Assembly: GCA_015654715.1 (NCBI GenBank)
Contig: JAATGK010000080.1
Span: 1 to 14,232, forward strand
DNA length: 14,232 nucleotides
From: Alphaproteobacteria bacterium
GTDB lineage: Bacteria > Pseudomonadota > Alphaproteobacteria > Micropepsales > Micropepsaceae
Direction: 5' to 3'
The notes under the pieces are model-generated. The model was not told where the DNA came from. It was given only the letters and a program-made list of their open reading frames with translations, and made no database searches. A program made the translations under genes and the position numbers. This document shows, piece after piece, positions 5,792 to 12,516 of this stretch (its first letter is position 1; each line of letters opens with the position of its first letter).

Positions 5792-6325
5792 CTATTTCGC
5801 CGGTGCGTGATCGTGCATTTCCATCCGGTGCGAACCCATCGGGCCACCTTGGAAGCGGTGCATCATCATCATCATGTGTCCGCCCATCGCGTCATGACCG
5901 GCGCGTTTCAGGACGTCCTGCTGTTCCGGGCTCAACACGTTGACCAGCGCCGTGAGGGCGGGCGTTTCCGCCTTGAGGGCGGCGAGGCGCTTTTCCAGGC
6001 GTGCGATTTGCTGCTGGCGGCGGTCGACGATGGACGCGTCGGGTCCGAGCGGCTTGAAATCGGCGCATGCCGCCGAAGCGGCCTTGGCCTGCTTGAGCTT
6101 GATGTCCTTCCAGCGCTCGAACGGGCTTTTCTGGGCCGGCGTCAGGGCGAGACGGACTTCGATCTCGGCCAGCTTGCCGACGGCATGGGCATAATGGCCG
6201 GTGCACATGTCGGAATGGTACTTCGCCATCATGGCGGCATGGTCCGGCGGCGGGGCCTCTTGGGCCAGGGCGGGAACGGTCAGGGCCAAAGCGGCCAGGA
6301 TCGGTAGAGCGGCGATAAACTTCAT
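5792..6325 (-). CDS. Periplasmic LTXXQ-motif (Spy/CpxP-like) protein with Met/His-rich tail
   Basis: This 177-aa exported helical protein resembles the Spy/CpxP family of ATP-independent periplasmic chaperones and stress or metal-response proteins. It has a Sec signal peptide with cleavage likely after ALA (residues 19-21). Two LTXXQ-type motifs follow, LTPAQ (61-65) and LSPEQ (131-135), separated by a long amphipathic and probably coiled helix rich in Lys, Arg, Glu and Ala. The C-terminal 35 residues hold 9 Met and 6 His, including five consecutive Met, which suggests copper or other soft-metal binding. The ATG at 6325 is supported by GGGAGGA 7 nt upstream. The gene appears monocistronic, with a hairpin 4 nt after the stop. 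The exact role is inferred; a dedicated metal-binding protein without chaperone activity is an alternative. Confidence 0.8.
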   Translation of the reverse strand: MKFIAALPILAALALTVPALAQEAPPPDHAAMMAKYHSDMCTGHYAHAVGKLAEIEVRLALTPAQKSPFERWKDIKLKQAKAASAACADFKPLGPDASIVDRRQQQIARLEKRLAALKAETPALTALVNVLSPEQQDVLKRAGHDAMGGHMMMMMHRFQGGPMGSHRMEMHDHAPAK

Positions 6326-6464
6326 TGGGGGTTCCTCCCGGGTGTCATCGAGAGATTGAACGAGGCGTCTGTGGGGTTCCGTCTCGGCGCCGCCTGAATT
6401 CTACGTAATGGCGCAATAACCTCCCCTGGTGGGGTAATTGCATATGGATTTTGCGCCACCACTT

Positions 6465-6586
6465 GTCTTGGCCCGCAACTGCGGGCCATCCAGGTTTCGC
6501 GGCACCGCTACCTCAGGAAGGGCTCGCTTTACAGCTTTAGCAGTGGAGCAACACCACCTGGGTCGCCCGCAGTCGCGGGCGATGAC
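6465..6586. repeat. Paired REP-like element: two inverted 30-bp units
   Basis: The left unit is 6465-6494 and the right unit, inverted, is 6557-6586. They match at 25 of 30 positions. Each contains a perfect stem-loop: TGGCCCGCA/TGCGGGCCA around AC (6469-6488) and TCGCCCGC/GCGGGCGA around AGTC (6563-6582). The units point CCAGG ends inward across a 62-nt spacer. Read on -, the right unit starts TGTCATC 13 nt after the DUF934 stop, like the units after prfC and the GH9 gene. Confidence 0.7.
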
Positions 6587-6600
6587 ATCGAGGGGGGAGG

Positions 6601-7083
6601 TTAATCCCGCAATTCCCGGATCGTCTTTTTGCCGTCGGTGCTGGGCTGATAGACGAGCGTCATCTCGCCAAGCGCGCGCTGGAACAGCGCCGGCGTCACC
6701 GAGGCCGGCAGTTCGAAGGCGTCGAAGCCGACGCGCACCATGAAGGCGATCTGGTCGTAGAGAAAATCGCCGGTGGCACGGATTTCGCCGGTGAACTTCA
6801 GCCTTGTGCGCAAAAGGCGCGCCCACGACAGCGGCCGCCCGTCGCGAAACTTGGCAAATTCCAGCACCACCAGCGGCAGCCGGTCGAGGTCGCCCCCAAG
6901 CGCTTCCGGCGATTGGTCCGGGGCCAGCCGGACGCCGACCGGCGTATTGCGCGCCAAGAGCCCGTCGCGCTCGGCACGAAAGCGTTGCAGCGATACGATC
7001 ACCGGTCCCGCCGGCAACACCGCGTCATCGGCCACGTCGGTATAGGGATCGCTGGCGACAGTTCCGTTCTTAATCAGCGCCAT
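6601..7083 (-). CDS. DUF934 protein of the sulfite reductase operon
   Basis: This 160-aa cytoplasmic protein belongs to DUF934 (COG3749), annotated as probably assisting assimilatory sulfite reduction but without a proven reaction. Visible family features are the short MALIKNG start, the middle segment VVLEFAKFRDGRPLSWARLL (about residues 72-91), then RLKFTGEIRATGDFLYDQI and the near-terminal RVGFDAFELP. No cysteine cluster or cofactor motif is seen. The ATG at 7083 is supported by GGGGAG 8 nt upstream and overlaps the end of cysI by 14 nt, so translation is probably coupled. It is the last gene of the operon, and a REP-like unit follows 13 nt after its stop. A cysH gene, often next in related genomes, is absent here. 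Confidence 0.9.
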   Translation of the reverse strand: MALIKNGTVASDPYTDVADDAVLPAGPVIVSLQRFRAERDGLLARNTPVGVRLAPDQSPEALGGDLDRLPLVVLEFAKFRDGRPLSWARLLRTRLKFTGEIRATGDFLYDQIAFMVRVGFDAFELPASVTPALFQRALGEMTLVYQPSTDGKKTIRELRD

Positions 7084-8725
7084 CACGTTGCTCCCCGTAA
7101 GCGGCGGTCCGGAACGGCTCGAGACCCAGGCGCCGGGAGGTTTCAAGGAAACGCTCACCGGGTTGGCGCAGCTTGAGATACGCGTCCACCACGCGCTCGA
7201 CCGCATCGGCGATTTCGTGTTCGCCGAAACCGGGGCCCAGGATCTCGCCGATGGAGGCGTCTTCCGCCGCCGAGCCGCCGATCAGGAGCTGGTAGTATTC
7301 GACACCTTTCTTATCGACGCCGAGAATGCCGATGTGCCCGGCGTGATGATGGCCGCAGGCATTGACGCAGCCGCTGATCTTGATCTTGAGGTCGCCGATC
7401 TCGTGCTGGCGGGCCCCGTCGGCAAAGCGTTTGGAAATTTCCTGCGCAATCGTGATCGAGCGCGCGTTGGCGAGATCGCAGTAATCGAGCCCCGGACAGC
7501 AGATCAAATCGGTGATCAGCCCGGCATTGGGCGTCGCCAGCCCGAGCGCCGTCAGCCGTTCGTGGAGCGCCGGCAAGTCTTTGATGCGAACGTGCGGCAG
7601 CACCAGATTCTGTTCGTGGCTGACGCGCAGTTCGCCCAAGGAAAAATCATCGAGCAGCGCCGCCAAACCGTCGAGCTGTTCGTGACTGGCATCGCCGGGC
7701 ACGCCGCCGATCGGCTTCAAGGAAATGGTGACGATGGTATAGCCGCGGACGCGATGGGGATGGGTGTTGGATGTCACCCAGTCGCCGAGCGCACCGCCGG
7801 TTGGCAGCGCCGTCTCCGGCAAATCCGCGAACGCCGGCGGAGCAAAATAGGCTTCGATGCGGGCGCATTCTTTTTCCGGCACCTCCAGCGTGCCGGCCGC
7901 CTTGATCTCGGCAAACTCGCGTTCGATGCGGTCGCGCATCGCCGTGACGCCAAGGGTATGGGCCAGGATCTTGATGCGGGCCTTATAGATGTTGTCGCGC
8001 CGGCCGCTTTCGTTGAAGACGCGCAGAATCGCTTCGAGATAAGCCAGCAAGTCCGGCTTTTCGATAAACTCGGCCACGACATAACTGAGATACGGCGTCC
8101 GTCCCATGCCGCCGCCGACATAGATGCGATAGCCGACGCGGCCGTCGCTGTTCTTGACAATCTCGACCCCGGCATCGTGATAGCGCAGCGCGGTGCGGTC
8201 ATGCCCGCTGGCCGTCACTGCGATCTTGAACTTGCGGCCGAGGAAGGAAAATTCGGGATGCAGGCTCGACCATTGCCGGATCAGTTCGGCGACCGGGCGC
8301 GGATCTTCCACTTCCTCGGCGTCGGCACCGGCGAAATGATCGCTGGTGACATTGCGGACGCAATTGCCGCTGGTCTGGATGGCATGCATTTCCACCGTCG
8401 CCAGTTCGGCGAGAATGTCGGGCACGTCTTTCAGCTTCGGCCAGTTGAATTGCAGGTTCTGGCGGGTCGTGAAATGGCCGTAGCCGCGATCGTATTTGCG
8501 CGCGATATGCGCCAGCATGCGAAGCTGCGGCGCCGACAAGGTTCCATAGGGCACCGCGATGCGCAGCATGTAGGCGTGAAGCTGCAGGTAAAGTCCGTTC
8601 ATCAGCCGGAACGGCTTGAACTGGTCTTCCGAGAGTTCGCCCTTCAGCCGCCGTTCGACTTGGAAGCGGAACTGCTCGGTGCGTTCGGCAACAAAGCGGG
8701 CGTCGAATTCATCGTATCTATACAT
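7070..8725 (-). CDS. cysI: Sulfite (nitrite/sulfite) reductase, siroheme and [4Fe-4S] subunit
   Basis: The enzyme catalyses six-electron reduction of sulfite to sulfide in cysteine biosynthesis, in the cytoplasm. The 551-aa product has the two-fold repeat of the family: a ferredoxin-like half-domain near residues 50-115 containing GHFTTRQNLQFNW, then the siroheme-binding core with TSGNCVRNVTSD, a second half-domain near 330-395, and the iron-sulfur/siroheme ligands CPGLDYC (Cys410, Cys416) and CVNACGHHHAG (Cys453, Cys457). Four ligating cysteines are therefore present. No flavoprotein (cysJ) gene is in the window, so electrons probably come from ferredoxin or an unlinked reductase. The ATG at 8725 overlaps the upstream DUF2849 gene by 8 nt, and the 3' end overlaps the DUF934 gene. 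A nitrite reductase role is possible from sequence alone, but DUF2849 and DUF934 neighbours point to sulfite. Confidence 0.95.
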   Translation of the reverse strand: MYRYDEFDARFVAERTEQFRFQVERRLKGELSEDQFKPFRLMNGLYLQLHAYMLRIAVPYGTLSAPQLRMLAHIARKYDRGYGHFTTRQNLQFNWPKLKDVPDILAELATVEMHAIQTSGNCVRNVTSDHFAGADAEEVEDPRPVAELIRQWSSLHPEFSFLGRKFKIAVTASGHDRTALRYHDAGVEIVKNSDGRVGYRIYVGGGMGRTPYLSYVVAEFIEKPDLLAYLEAILRVFNESGRRDNIYKARIKILAHTLGVTAMRDRIEREFAEIKAAGTLEVPEKECARIEAYFAPPAFADLPETALPTGGALGDWVTSNTHPHRVRGYTIVTISLKPIGGVPGDASHEQLDGLAALLDDFSLGELRVSHEQNLVLPHVRIKDLPALHERLTALGLATPNAGLITDLICCPGLDYCDLANARSITIAQEISKRFADGARQHEIGDLKIKISGCVNACGHHHAGHIGILGVDKKGVEYYQLLIGGSAAEDASIGEILGPGFGEHEIADAVERVVDAYLKLRQPGERFLETSRRLGLEPFRTAAYGEQRDGAD

Positions 8726-8996
8726 CGGCCTGCTTTCCCAAGTCCCGGCGCACGCTCGGACCGGCGGCGCGGATGATCTCGCGCTCGGCTACCGGGCGGC
8801 CGTCCTTGACCTCGAACAGATAGGGATTGACCACGACATTGCGGGTCACGAAATCCTTGGCGGCGGCGAGTGCCGCGTCCGCCGTTTGGGGTTCGGCGAA
8901 GACGTCGGCTTCGCCAAGGGTTTCCACCCAGCCGCCGCCGCGCCAATAAAGGACGGTGCCGTCGATCAGCCGGTTGGCGGTCAGCATCTGTGCCAT
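8718..8996 (-). CDS. DUF2849 protein, first gene of the sulfite reductase operon
   Basis: This 92-aa protein has no known activity. It is found almost only next to cysI in Alphaproteobacteria and is assumed to support sulfite reduction. Family features are the start MAQMLTANRLIDGTVLYW, a WVETLGEADVFAEP segment, a DFVTRNVVVNPYLFEV block and the conserved tail REIIRAAGPSVRRDLG. The ATG at 8996 is chosen because members begin a few residues before LTANRL. A GTG/ATG-extended form to 9026 adds an unrelated leader, and an ATG at 8987 is also possible. No strong Shine-Dalgarno sequence precedes 8996. It overlaps cysI by 8 nt. A siroheme synthase (cysG) gene, often found just upstream in related genomes, is not here; the upstream neighbour is the divergent GH9 gene. 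Confidence 0.9.
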   Translation of the reverse strand: MAQMLTANRLIDGTVLYWRGGGWVETLGEADVFAEPQTADAALAAAKDFVTRNVVVNPYLFEVKDGRPVAEREIIRAAGPSVRRDLGKQADV

Positions 8997-9058
8997 CCGC
9001 CAGAGTTCACATGTCTGCGGGCCCAAATCAAGCCACTACACGACAAACGCTGTAAAAA

Positions 9059-9087
9059 ATTACAAATAACAGTAACGTTAAGTTGAA
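9059..9087 (-). promoter_or_regulatory. Candidate promoter of the sulfite reductase operon
   Basis: Read on -, TGTAAT (9064-9059) matches five of six bases of the -10 consensus, and TTCAAC (9087-9082) is a weak -35 box 17 nt away. The start would lie near 9052, giving a leader of roughly 55 nt. The site sits in the only AT-rich island of the intergenic region. A dyad TGTAA/TTACA (9051-9064) overlaps the -10 box and could be a regulator site. Confidence 0.4.
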
Positions 9088-9212
9088 TATCTCCCGGCAA
9101 CATGCCGAGACGTAGGCCGACAACACGCTGGTGCCGGGGTCGATTAAACCGGACAACGGCGGCGGCTTTGGGCGTTTTCGTCAAGCGAATGTGAACGCGT
9201 CCGCGGGTGCTT

Positions 9213-9237
9213 GGCCCGTTGCGGGCCGCTAGCGGCC
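9213..9237 (+). promoter_or_regulatory. Two overlapping hairpins in the GH9 gene leader
   Basis: GGCCCG/CGGGCC around TTG (9213-9227) is a perfect 6-bp stem. The 14-bp palindrome GGCCGCTAGCGGCC (9224-9237) shares GGCC (9224-9227) with it, so only one of the two can form at a time. They end 31 nt before the GH9 start. The first stem resembles the left REP unit at 6465, so this may be a decayed repeat rather than a regulatory switch. Confidence 0.35.
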
Positions 9238-9268
9238 TCCTTATGGTAACGCTCACAGGGAGAAAACA

Positions 9269-11734
9269 ATGCCGCAAAAAATTTGGCTCGCTTTGGCGGG
9301 CCTGATGTTGGCCGTCCCGAGTCTTGCTGCCGGTCTCACGGTCAGTCCCAATGAAACGCTGGAACAGCCGGGCCTGTCGGTCATCGTGCACCAGAATCTC
9401 TTCCACCCGATTTTCCGCGATGAAAAAAACGCCGGCATCCAGATTGTGCTGCACGACGTACGAATCGCCACCGACGGCGAGGTGCGTCTGTCGCCGACGC
9501 CCGAGCAATGGGACCCGGTCCCGGCGCTCATCGGGCGCGAACACGACGCCAAGAAGATCGTAGTGACCTCGGGCTATGCCGACCGCGGGCTCGCCTATCA
9601 CATCACGGTGAGCCCCGAAGCCGGCGGTTTCCGCATCGCGGTCGATCTCGATCAGCCGCTGCCCGCGGGTCTCGTCGGCAAGGCCGGATTCAATCTCGAT
9701 TTCCTGCCGGTTGCCTATTTCGGCAAGACCTATCTGATGGGCGAAGCGCCGGGTCTGTTCCCGCGCCAGCCCAGCGGTCCGATGAAGACCGACGGTTCCG
9801 GCGATCCCGAAGCGCTGGCGGCGGGCGCCAAAACCCTGGTGCTGGCGCCGGAAGATGCGTTAACCCGCGTCGTCCTTACCTCCGATACCGCACCGCTGGC
9901 GCTCTATGACGCCCGCAACCGGGCTCAAAACGGCTGGTTCGTGGTGCGGGCACTGATCCCGGCCGGCGCGACCAAAAACGCCATCGTCTGGCATGTGAAG
10001 CCCAATGTGGTGAAGGGCTGGATGCGCACGCCCGTGGTCTCGTTCAATCAGGCCGGTTACACGCCGAGCCGTGCGAAAGTCGCGATCATCGAAATGGACC
10101 CGCGCTTCAAGGCGCCCGCCACCGCCGTGCTGGTCAAGCTCGACGCCTCGGGCAAGCCGAAGCCGGTGCTGCGCGGCAAGGTCACGCCATGGGGCCGTTG
10201 GACCCGCTACGCTTACGCCACCTTCGATTTCTCGAACGAGCGCACGCCGGGTCTTTATGCGATCAGCTTCGCCGGGCGCACCACCAATCCGTTCCGCATC
10301 GCGCCCGATGCCTATAACCACACTTGGCAGGCGTCGCTCGACACCTATCTCGCCGAGCAGATGGATCATATGCAGGTGCGTGAGCAGTATCGGGTGTGGA
10401 CGGGTCTGTCGCACATGGACGACGCCCGCCAAGCCGCGCCCAACATCGATCATTTCGACGGCTACAAGATGGGGCCCAATCTCGATTCGCCGTTCAAACC
10501 CGGCGAGCATATTCCCGGCCTCGCCGTCGGCGGCTGGCAGGATGCCGGCGATTACGACATCCAGACGCTCGACAATGCCCTGGTGGTCCGCAATCTGGTT
10601 TGGGGCCGCGAGCTTTACGGCCTCGATTGGGACGAGACCAGCATCGATGAAGACGCGCATGCGGTGGAAATCCGCAAGCCCGACGGCGTCAACGACGCGC
10701 TGCAGCAGATCCGTCACGGCACCTTGCAGCTTTTGGCGCAGTACAAAGTGTTCGGCCACGCCATCGTCGGCATCGTCGATCCGACGCTGAAGCAGTACAC
10801 CCATCTCGGCGATTCCGGTTCGCAAAGCGACCGGCTGATCTACGATCCGGCCTTGAAAGCGAACCAGACGGTGGGCGGCATGTCCGGCAAACCCGACGAC
10901 CGCTGGGCTTTCACCTCGGACGTACCGACCGACGACTATGCCATCGCGGGCGCGTTGGCCGCGGCGTCGCGCCAGCTCATGGAACCCGATCCGGCGCTGG
11001 CCGCCGAAGCGCTGGCCGCCGCCAAAGTGCTATGGGCGAACCAGCAGACTCCGGGCGACCGGATGAACCGGCCCGAGCGCGGCAATTGGGGCGAAGGTCA
11101 GCTCGAAGCGGCCGCGGTCGGGGCGACGGTGGAACTCGTCGTCGCCACCAAAGGCGATCCGCTTTACACCGCGAAGCTCAAGTCGCTGCTGCCGGTGATC
11201 ACCGAGCGTTTTGCCTTTCTCGGCAGTACCGCGGTGGGCGCCCTCCCCTACATGGATGCCGACTATAAAGCGGCGCTGCGGACGGCGACGATCGCGGCCA
11301 AAGCGGAGATCGACAAAGAGATCGCCAAAACCCCGTTCGGGGTGCCGGTGTCGCTCGGCACTTGGGCGGGTGCGGGACAGGTCGCCATGTTCGGCTCCTC
11401 GATGTACCAGCTGCATCAGGCGTTCCCCGATGTGATCGGCAAGGACTACACGCTGGCGGCGCTCGATTACGTCCTCGGCCGCCATCCGGTCCACAATCTG
11501 TCGCTGGTGATGGGCGTGGGGGGGCGCTCGAAACAGGTCATGTACGGCCACAACCGCGCCGACTTCTCGTTCGTCCCGGGGGCGCTGACGCCGGGCGTTC
11601 TGGTGATCAAGCCGGATTATCCCGAGCAGATGGATGCCTGGCCCTTCCTGTGGTTCGAGAACGAAGCCACGGTGGCCTCCACCACCGGCTACATCCTTAT
11701 GGCCAATGCCGCGATCGCCGCGGCGAAGGAATGA
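9269..11734 (+). CDS. Secreted glycoside hydrolase family 9 enzyme (cellulase-type)
   Basis: This is a predicted exported inverting beta-glucan hydrolase of 821 aa. It has a Sec signal peptide (residues 1-21 or so, MPQKIW then a hydrophobic core ending PSLAA). A region at about 22-250 has no domain I recognise. An immunoglobulin-like CelD_N-type domain (about 255-350) starts at VSFNQAGYTPSRAKVA. The (alpha/alpha)6 GH9 catalytic domain follows. It carries GGWQDAGDYD with the catalytic-site Asp425 and Asp428, the substrate-binding MYGHNRADF (His761, Arg763) after DYVLGRHPVHNLSLVMG, and the general acid Glu799 in WFENEATVAS. All catalytic residues are present. GGGAG lies 8 nt upstream of the ATG. 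No TonB receptor or other carbohydrate gene is adjacent, so the substrate (cellulose, mixed-linkage glucan or an oligosaccharide) cannot be fixed; exo- or glucosidase activity is also possible. Confidence 0.93.
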   Translation: MPQKIWLALAGLMLAVPSLAAGLTVSPNETLEQPGLSVIVHQNLFHPIFRDEKNAGIQIVLHDVRIATDGEVRLSPTPEQWDPVPALIGREHDAKKIVVTSGYADRGLAYHITVSPEAGGFRIAVDLDQPLPAGLVGKAGFNLDFLPVAYFGKTYLMGEAPGLFPRQPSGPMKTDGSGDPEALAAGAKTLVLAPEDALTRVVLTSDTAPLALYDARNRAQNGWFVVRALIPAGATKNAIVWHVKPNVVKGWMRTPVVSFNQAGYTPSRAKVAIIEMDPRFKAPATAVLVKLDASGKPKPVLRGKVTPWGRWTRYAYATFDFSNERTPGLYAISFAGRTTNPFRIAPDAYNHTWQASLDTYLAEQMDHMQVREQYRVWTGLSHMDDARQAAPNIDHFDGYKMGPNLDSPFKPGEHIPGLAVGGWQDAGDYDIQTLDNALVVRNLVWGRELYGLDWDETSIDEDAHAVEIRKPDGVNDALQQIRHGTLQLLAQYKVFGHAIVGIVDPTLKQYTHLGDSGSQSDRLIYDPALKANQTVGGMSGKPDDRWAFTSDVPTDDYAIAGALAAASRQLMEPDPALAAEALAAAKVLWANQQTPGDRMNRPERGNWGEGQLEAAAVGATVELVVATKGDPLYTAKLKSLLPVITERFAFLGSTAVGALPYMDADYKAALRTATIAAKAEIDKEIAKTPFGVPVSLGTWAGAGQVAMFGSSMYQLHQAFPDVIGKDYTLAALDYVLGRHPVHNLSLVMGVGGRSKQVMYGHNRADFSFVPGALTPGVLVIKPDYPEQMDAWPFLWFENEATVASTTGYILMANAAIAAAKE

Positions 11735-11736
11735 GA

Positions 11737-11765
11737 TTGTCATCCCGGACGCGAACATTCGGGAT
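11737..11765 (+). terminator. TGTCATCCCGG stem-loop after the GH9 gene
   Basis: TTGTCATCCCGG starts 3 nt after the GH9 stop. ATCCCG (11742-11747) pairs with CGGGAT (11760-11765) around a 12-nt loop. A TTTT stretch follows about 10 nt further on. It shares the TGTCATC end and stop-proximal orientation of the units after prfC, the DUF2336-like gene and the DUF934 gene. Confidence 0.5.
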
Positions 11766-11866
11766 GGCTCCCCTCGTTTTGCGGCAAACACCTAGGCAGG
11801 TTTGCGAATTGCGCGAAGCGGGCGACCGGCAGAGGTTCATCGCTGTTGGTTGATAGGATCGTAACG

Positions 11867-12043
11867 ATGAAATTCTCCGCCGCGACTGCCAAATCCGCCG
11901 CCACCGCCGTTCACGCCTTCGGCCACGACATGCACCGCGACTGGGATTCCTGGAACGCGTGGGAACGGCGCACCGTGCGGGCGCTGGTCGTGCTTTCGAC
12001 CCTGCTCGGTGTGTTCTGGCTGGCGCTCGGCGTCGGCAGCTAG
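11867..12043 (+). CDS. Small single-span membrane protein, 58 aa, unknown function
   Basis: I do not recognise this protein. The 58-aa product has an amphipathic, His/Ala-rich N-terminal half (residues 1-30), a charged linker WNAWERRTVR (about 31-40) and one hydrophobic segment, ALVVLSTLLGVFWLALGVGS, at the C-terminus, so it is probably an inner-membrane anchor type with the N-terminus in the cytoplasm. The ATG at 11867 is preferred over the upstream GTG at 11846 because AGGA lies 8 nt before it. Codon use is GC-rich, as in its neighbours. It stands alone on + between the GH9 gene and the convergent DUF1491 gene, and copy B of the 96-bp repeat begins 11 nt after its TAG. It could be spurious, but the ribosome binding site and membrane segment argue for a real gene. 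Confidence 0.5.
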   Translation: MKFSAATAKSAATAVHAFGHDMHRDWDSWNAWERRTVRALVVLSTLLGVFWLALGVGS

Positions 12044-12054
12044 AGTCTTTAGTT

Positions 12055-12150
12055 GTCGCGCTTTCGGACGGAAAACCGCCCGGCGTGCCTTGCACGCCTA
12101 CGGTTAAATTGCGTGCAACGCGCGCGGGCACTTTTCCTGAAAGCGCTTTA
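12055..12150 (-). repeat. 96-bp structured repeat, copy B (inverted relative to copy A)
   Basis: The reverse complement matches 5501-5596 at 90 of 96 positions with no gap. The hairpin arms GGCGTGC/GCACGCC and GGGCGG/CCGTCC are unchanged; in the first hairpin only the loop differs (AAG instead of AAA). Four of the six differences cluster in the short linker near its centre. It lies between convergent genes, and its terminal TAA is the stop codon of the DUF1491 gene. Confidence 0.85.
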
Positions 12151-12480
12151 CACGATCTTCTCGTCGACGAAGGCACGGCCCTCGCGGTCTTCGATTTCCA
12201 CGATCCAGAGATCGGGATCGTATTTGCGCTGCCGTTCGAAATAGGCCGCCGCTTTGGCCTCGTCGCAGGCGTCTCCCAGCGGCCGCGCCCAGACCCGCAT
12301 CCCGTCGCCCGCCACCGCCTGATTGAGCACCAAACAGGTGCCGTCGAGGCGCGAGATTTTGAGGAACACCGTACCGGCTTCCTCGGAGCCCTTTTTGACG
12401 ACAAAGCCTTGCGCCCCCGCCACTTCGGCGCGGCGGATCAAGGCGCGAACGAATATCCCGGCTTTGAGGCGAGGCTGCAT
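12148..12480 (-). CDS. DUF1491 family protein
   Basis: This 110-aa cytoplasmic protein belongs to the alphaproteobacterial DUF1491 family, whose function is unknown. Family features are the start RLKAGIFVRALIRRAEVAGA, the block GFVVKKGSEEAGTVFLKISR, then LDGTCLVLNQ, the RVWARPLG segment, and the Trp-containing end YFERQRKYDPDLWIVEIEDR. The ATG at 12480 begins MQPRLKAGIF, as in relatives; longer frames upstream translate only the repeat mosaic. No good Shine-Dalgarno sequence is visible. The length is normal for the family, yet the stop codon is the first triplet of repeat copy B, so the original 3' end may have been altered slightly. It lies downstream of the histidine kinase gene on the same strand, separated by 215 nt of repeats, so cotranscription is doubtful. 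Confidence 0.85.
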   Translation of the reverse strand: MQPRLKAGIFVRALIRRAEVAGAQGFVVKKGSEEAGTVFLKISRLDGTCLVLNQAVAGDGMRVWARPLGDACDEAKAAAYFERQRKYDPDLWIVEIEDREGRAFVDEKIV

Positions 12481-12516
12481 GGAGACGGTGTAACAGAAGG
12501 CGTGACGAGGGAACAG

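Noticed and set aside
6350..6390. EcfG-type promoter (GGAAC...CGTT) upstream of the LTXXQ gene
   Set aside because: Both boxes are present on -, but they are only 13 nt apart instead of the 16-17 nt expected for general stress sigma factor promoters.
7088..8776. 562-codon open frame on + opposite cysI
   Set aside because: It is an antisense shadow of a gene with all siroheme and iron-sulfur motifs intact. The frame itself has no recognisable domain.
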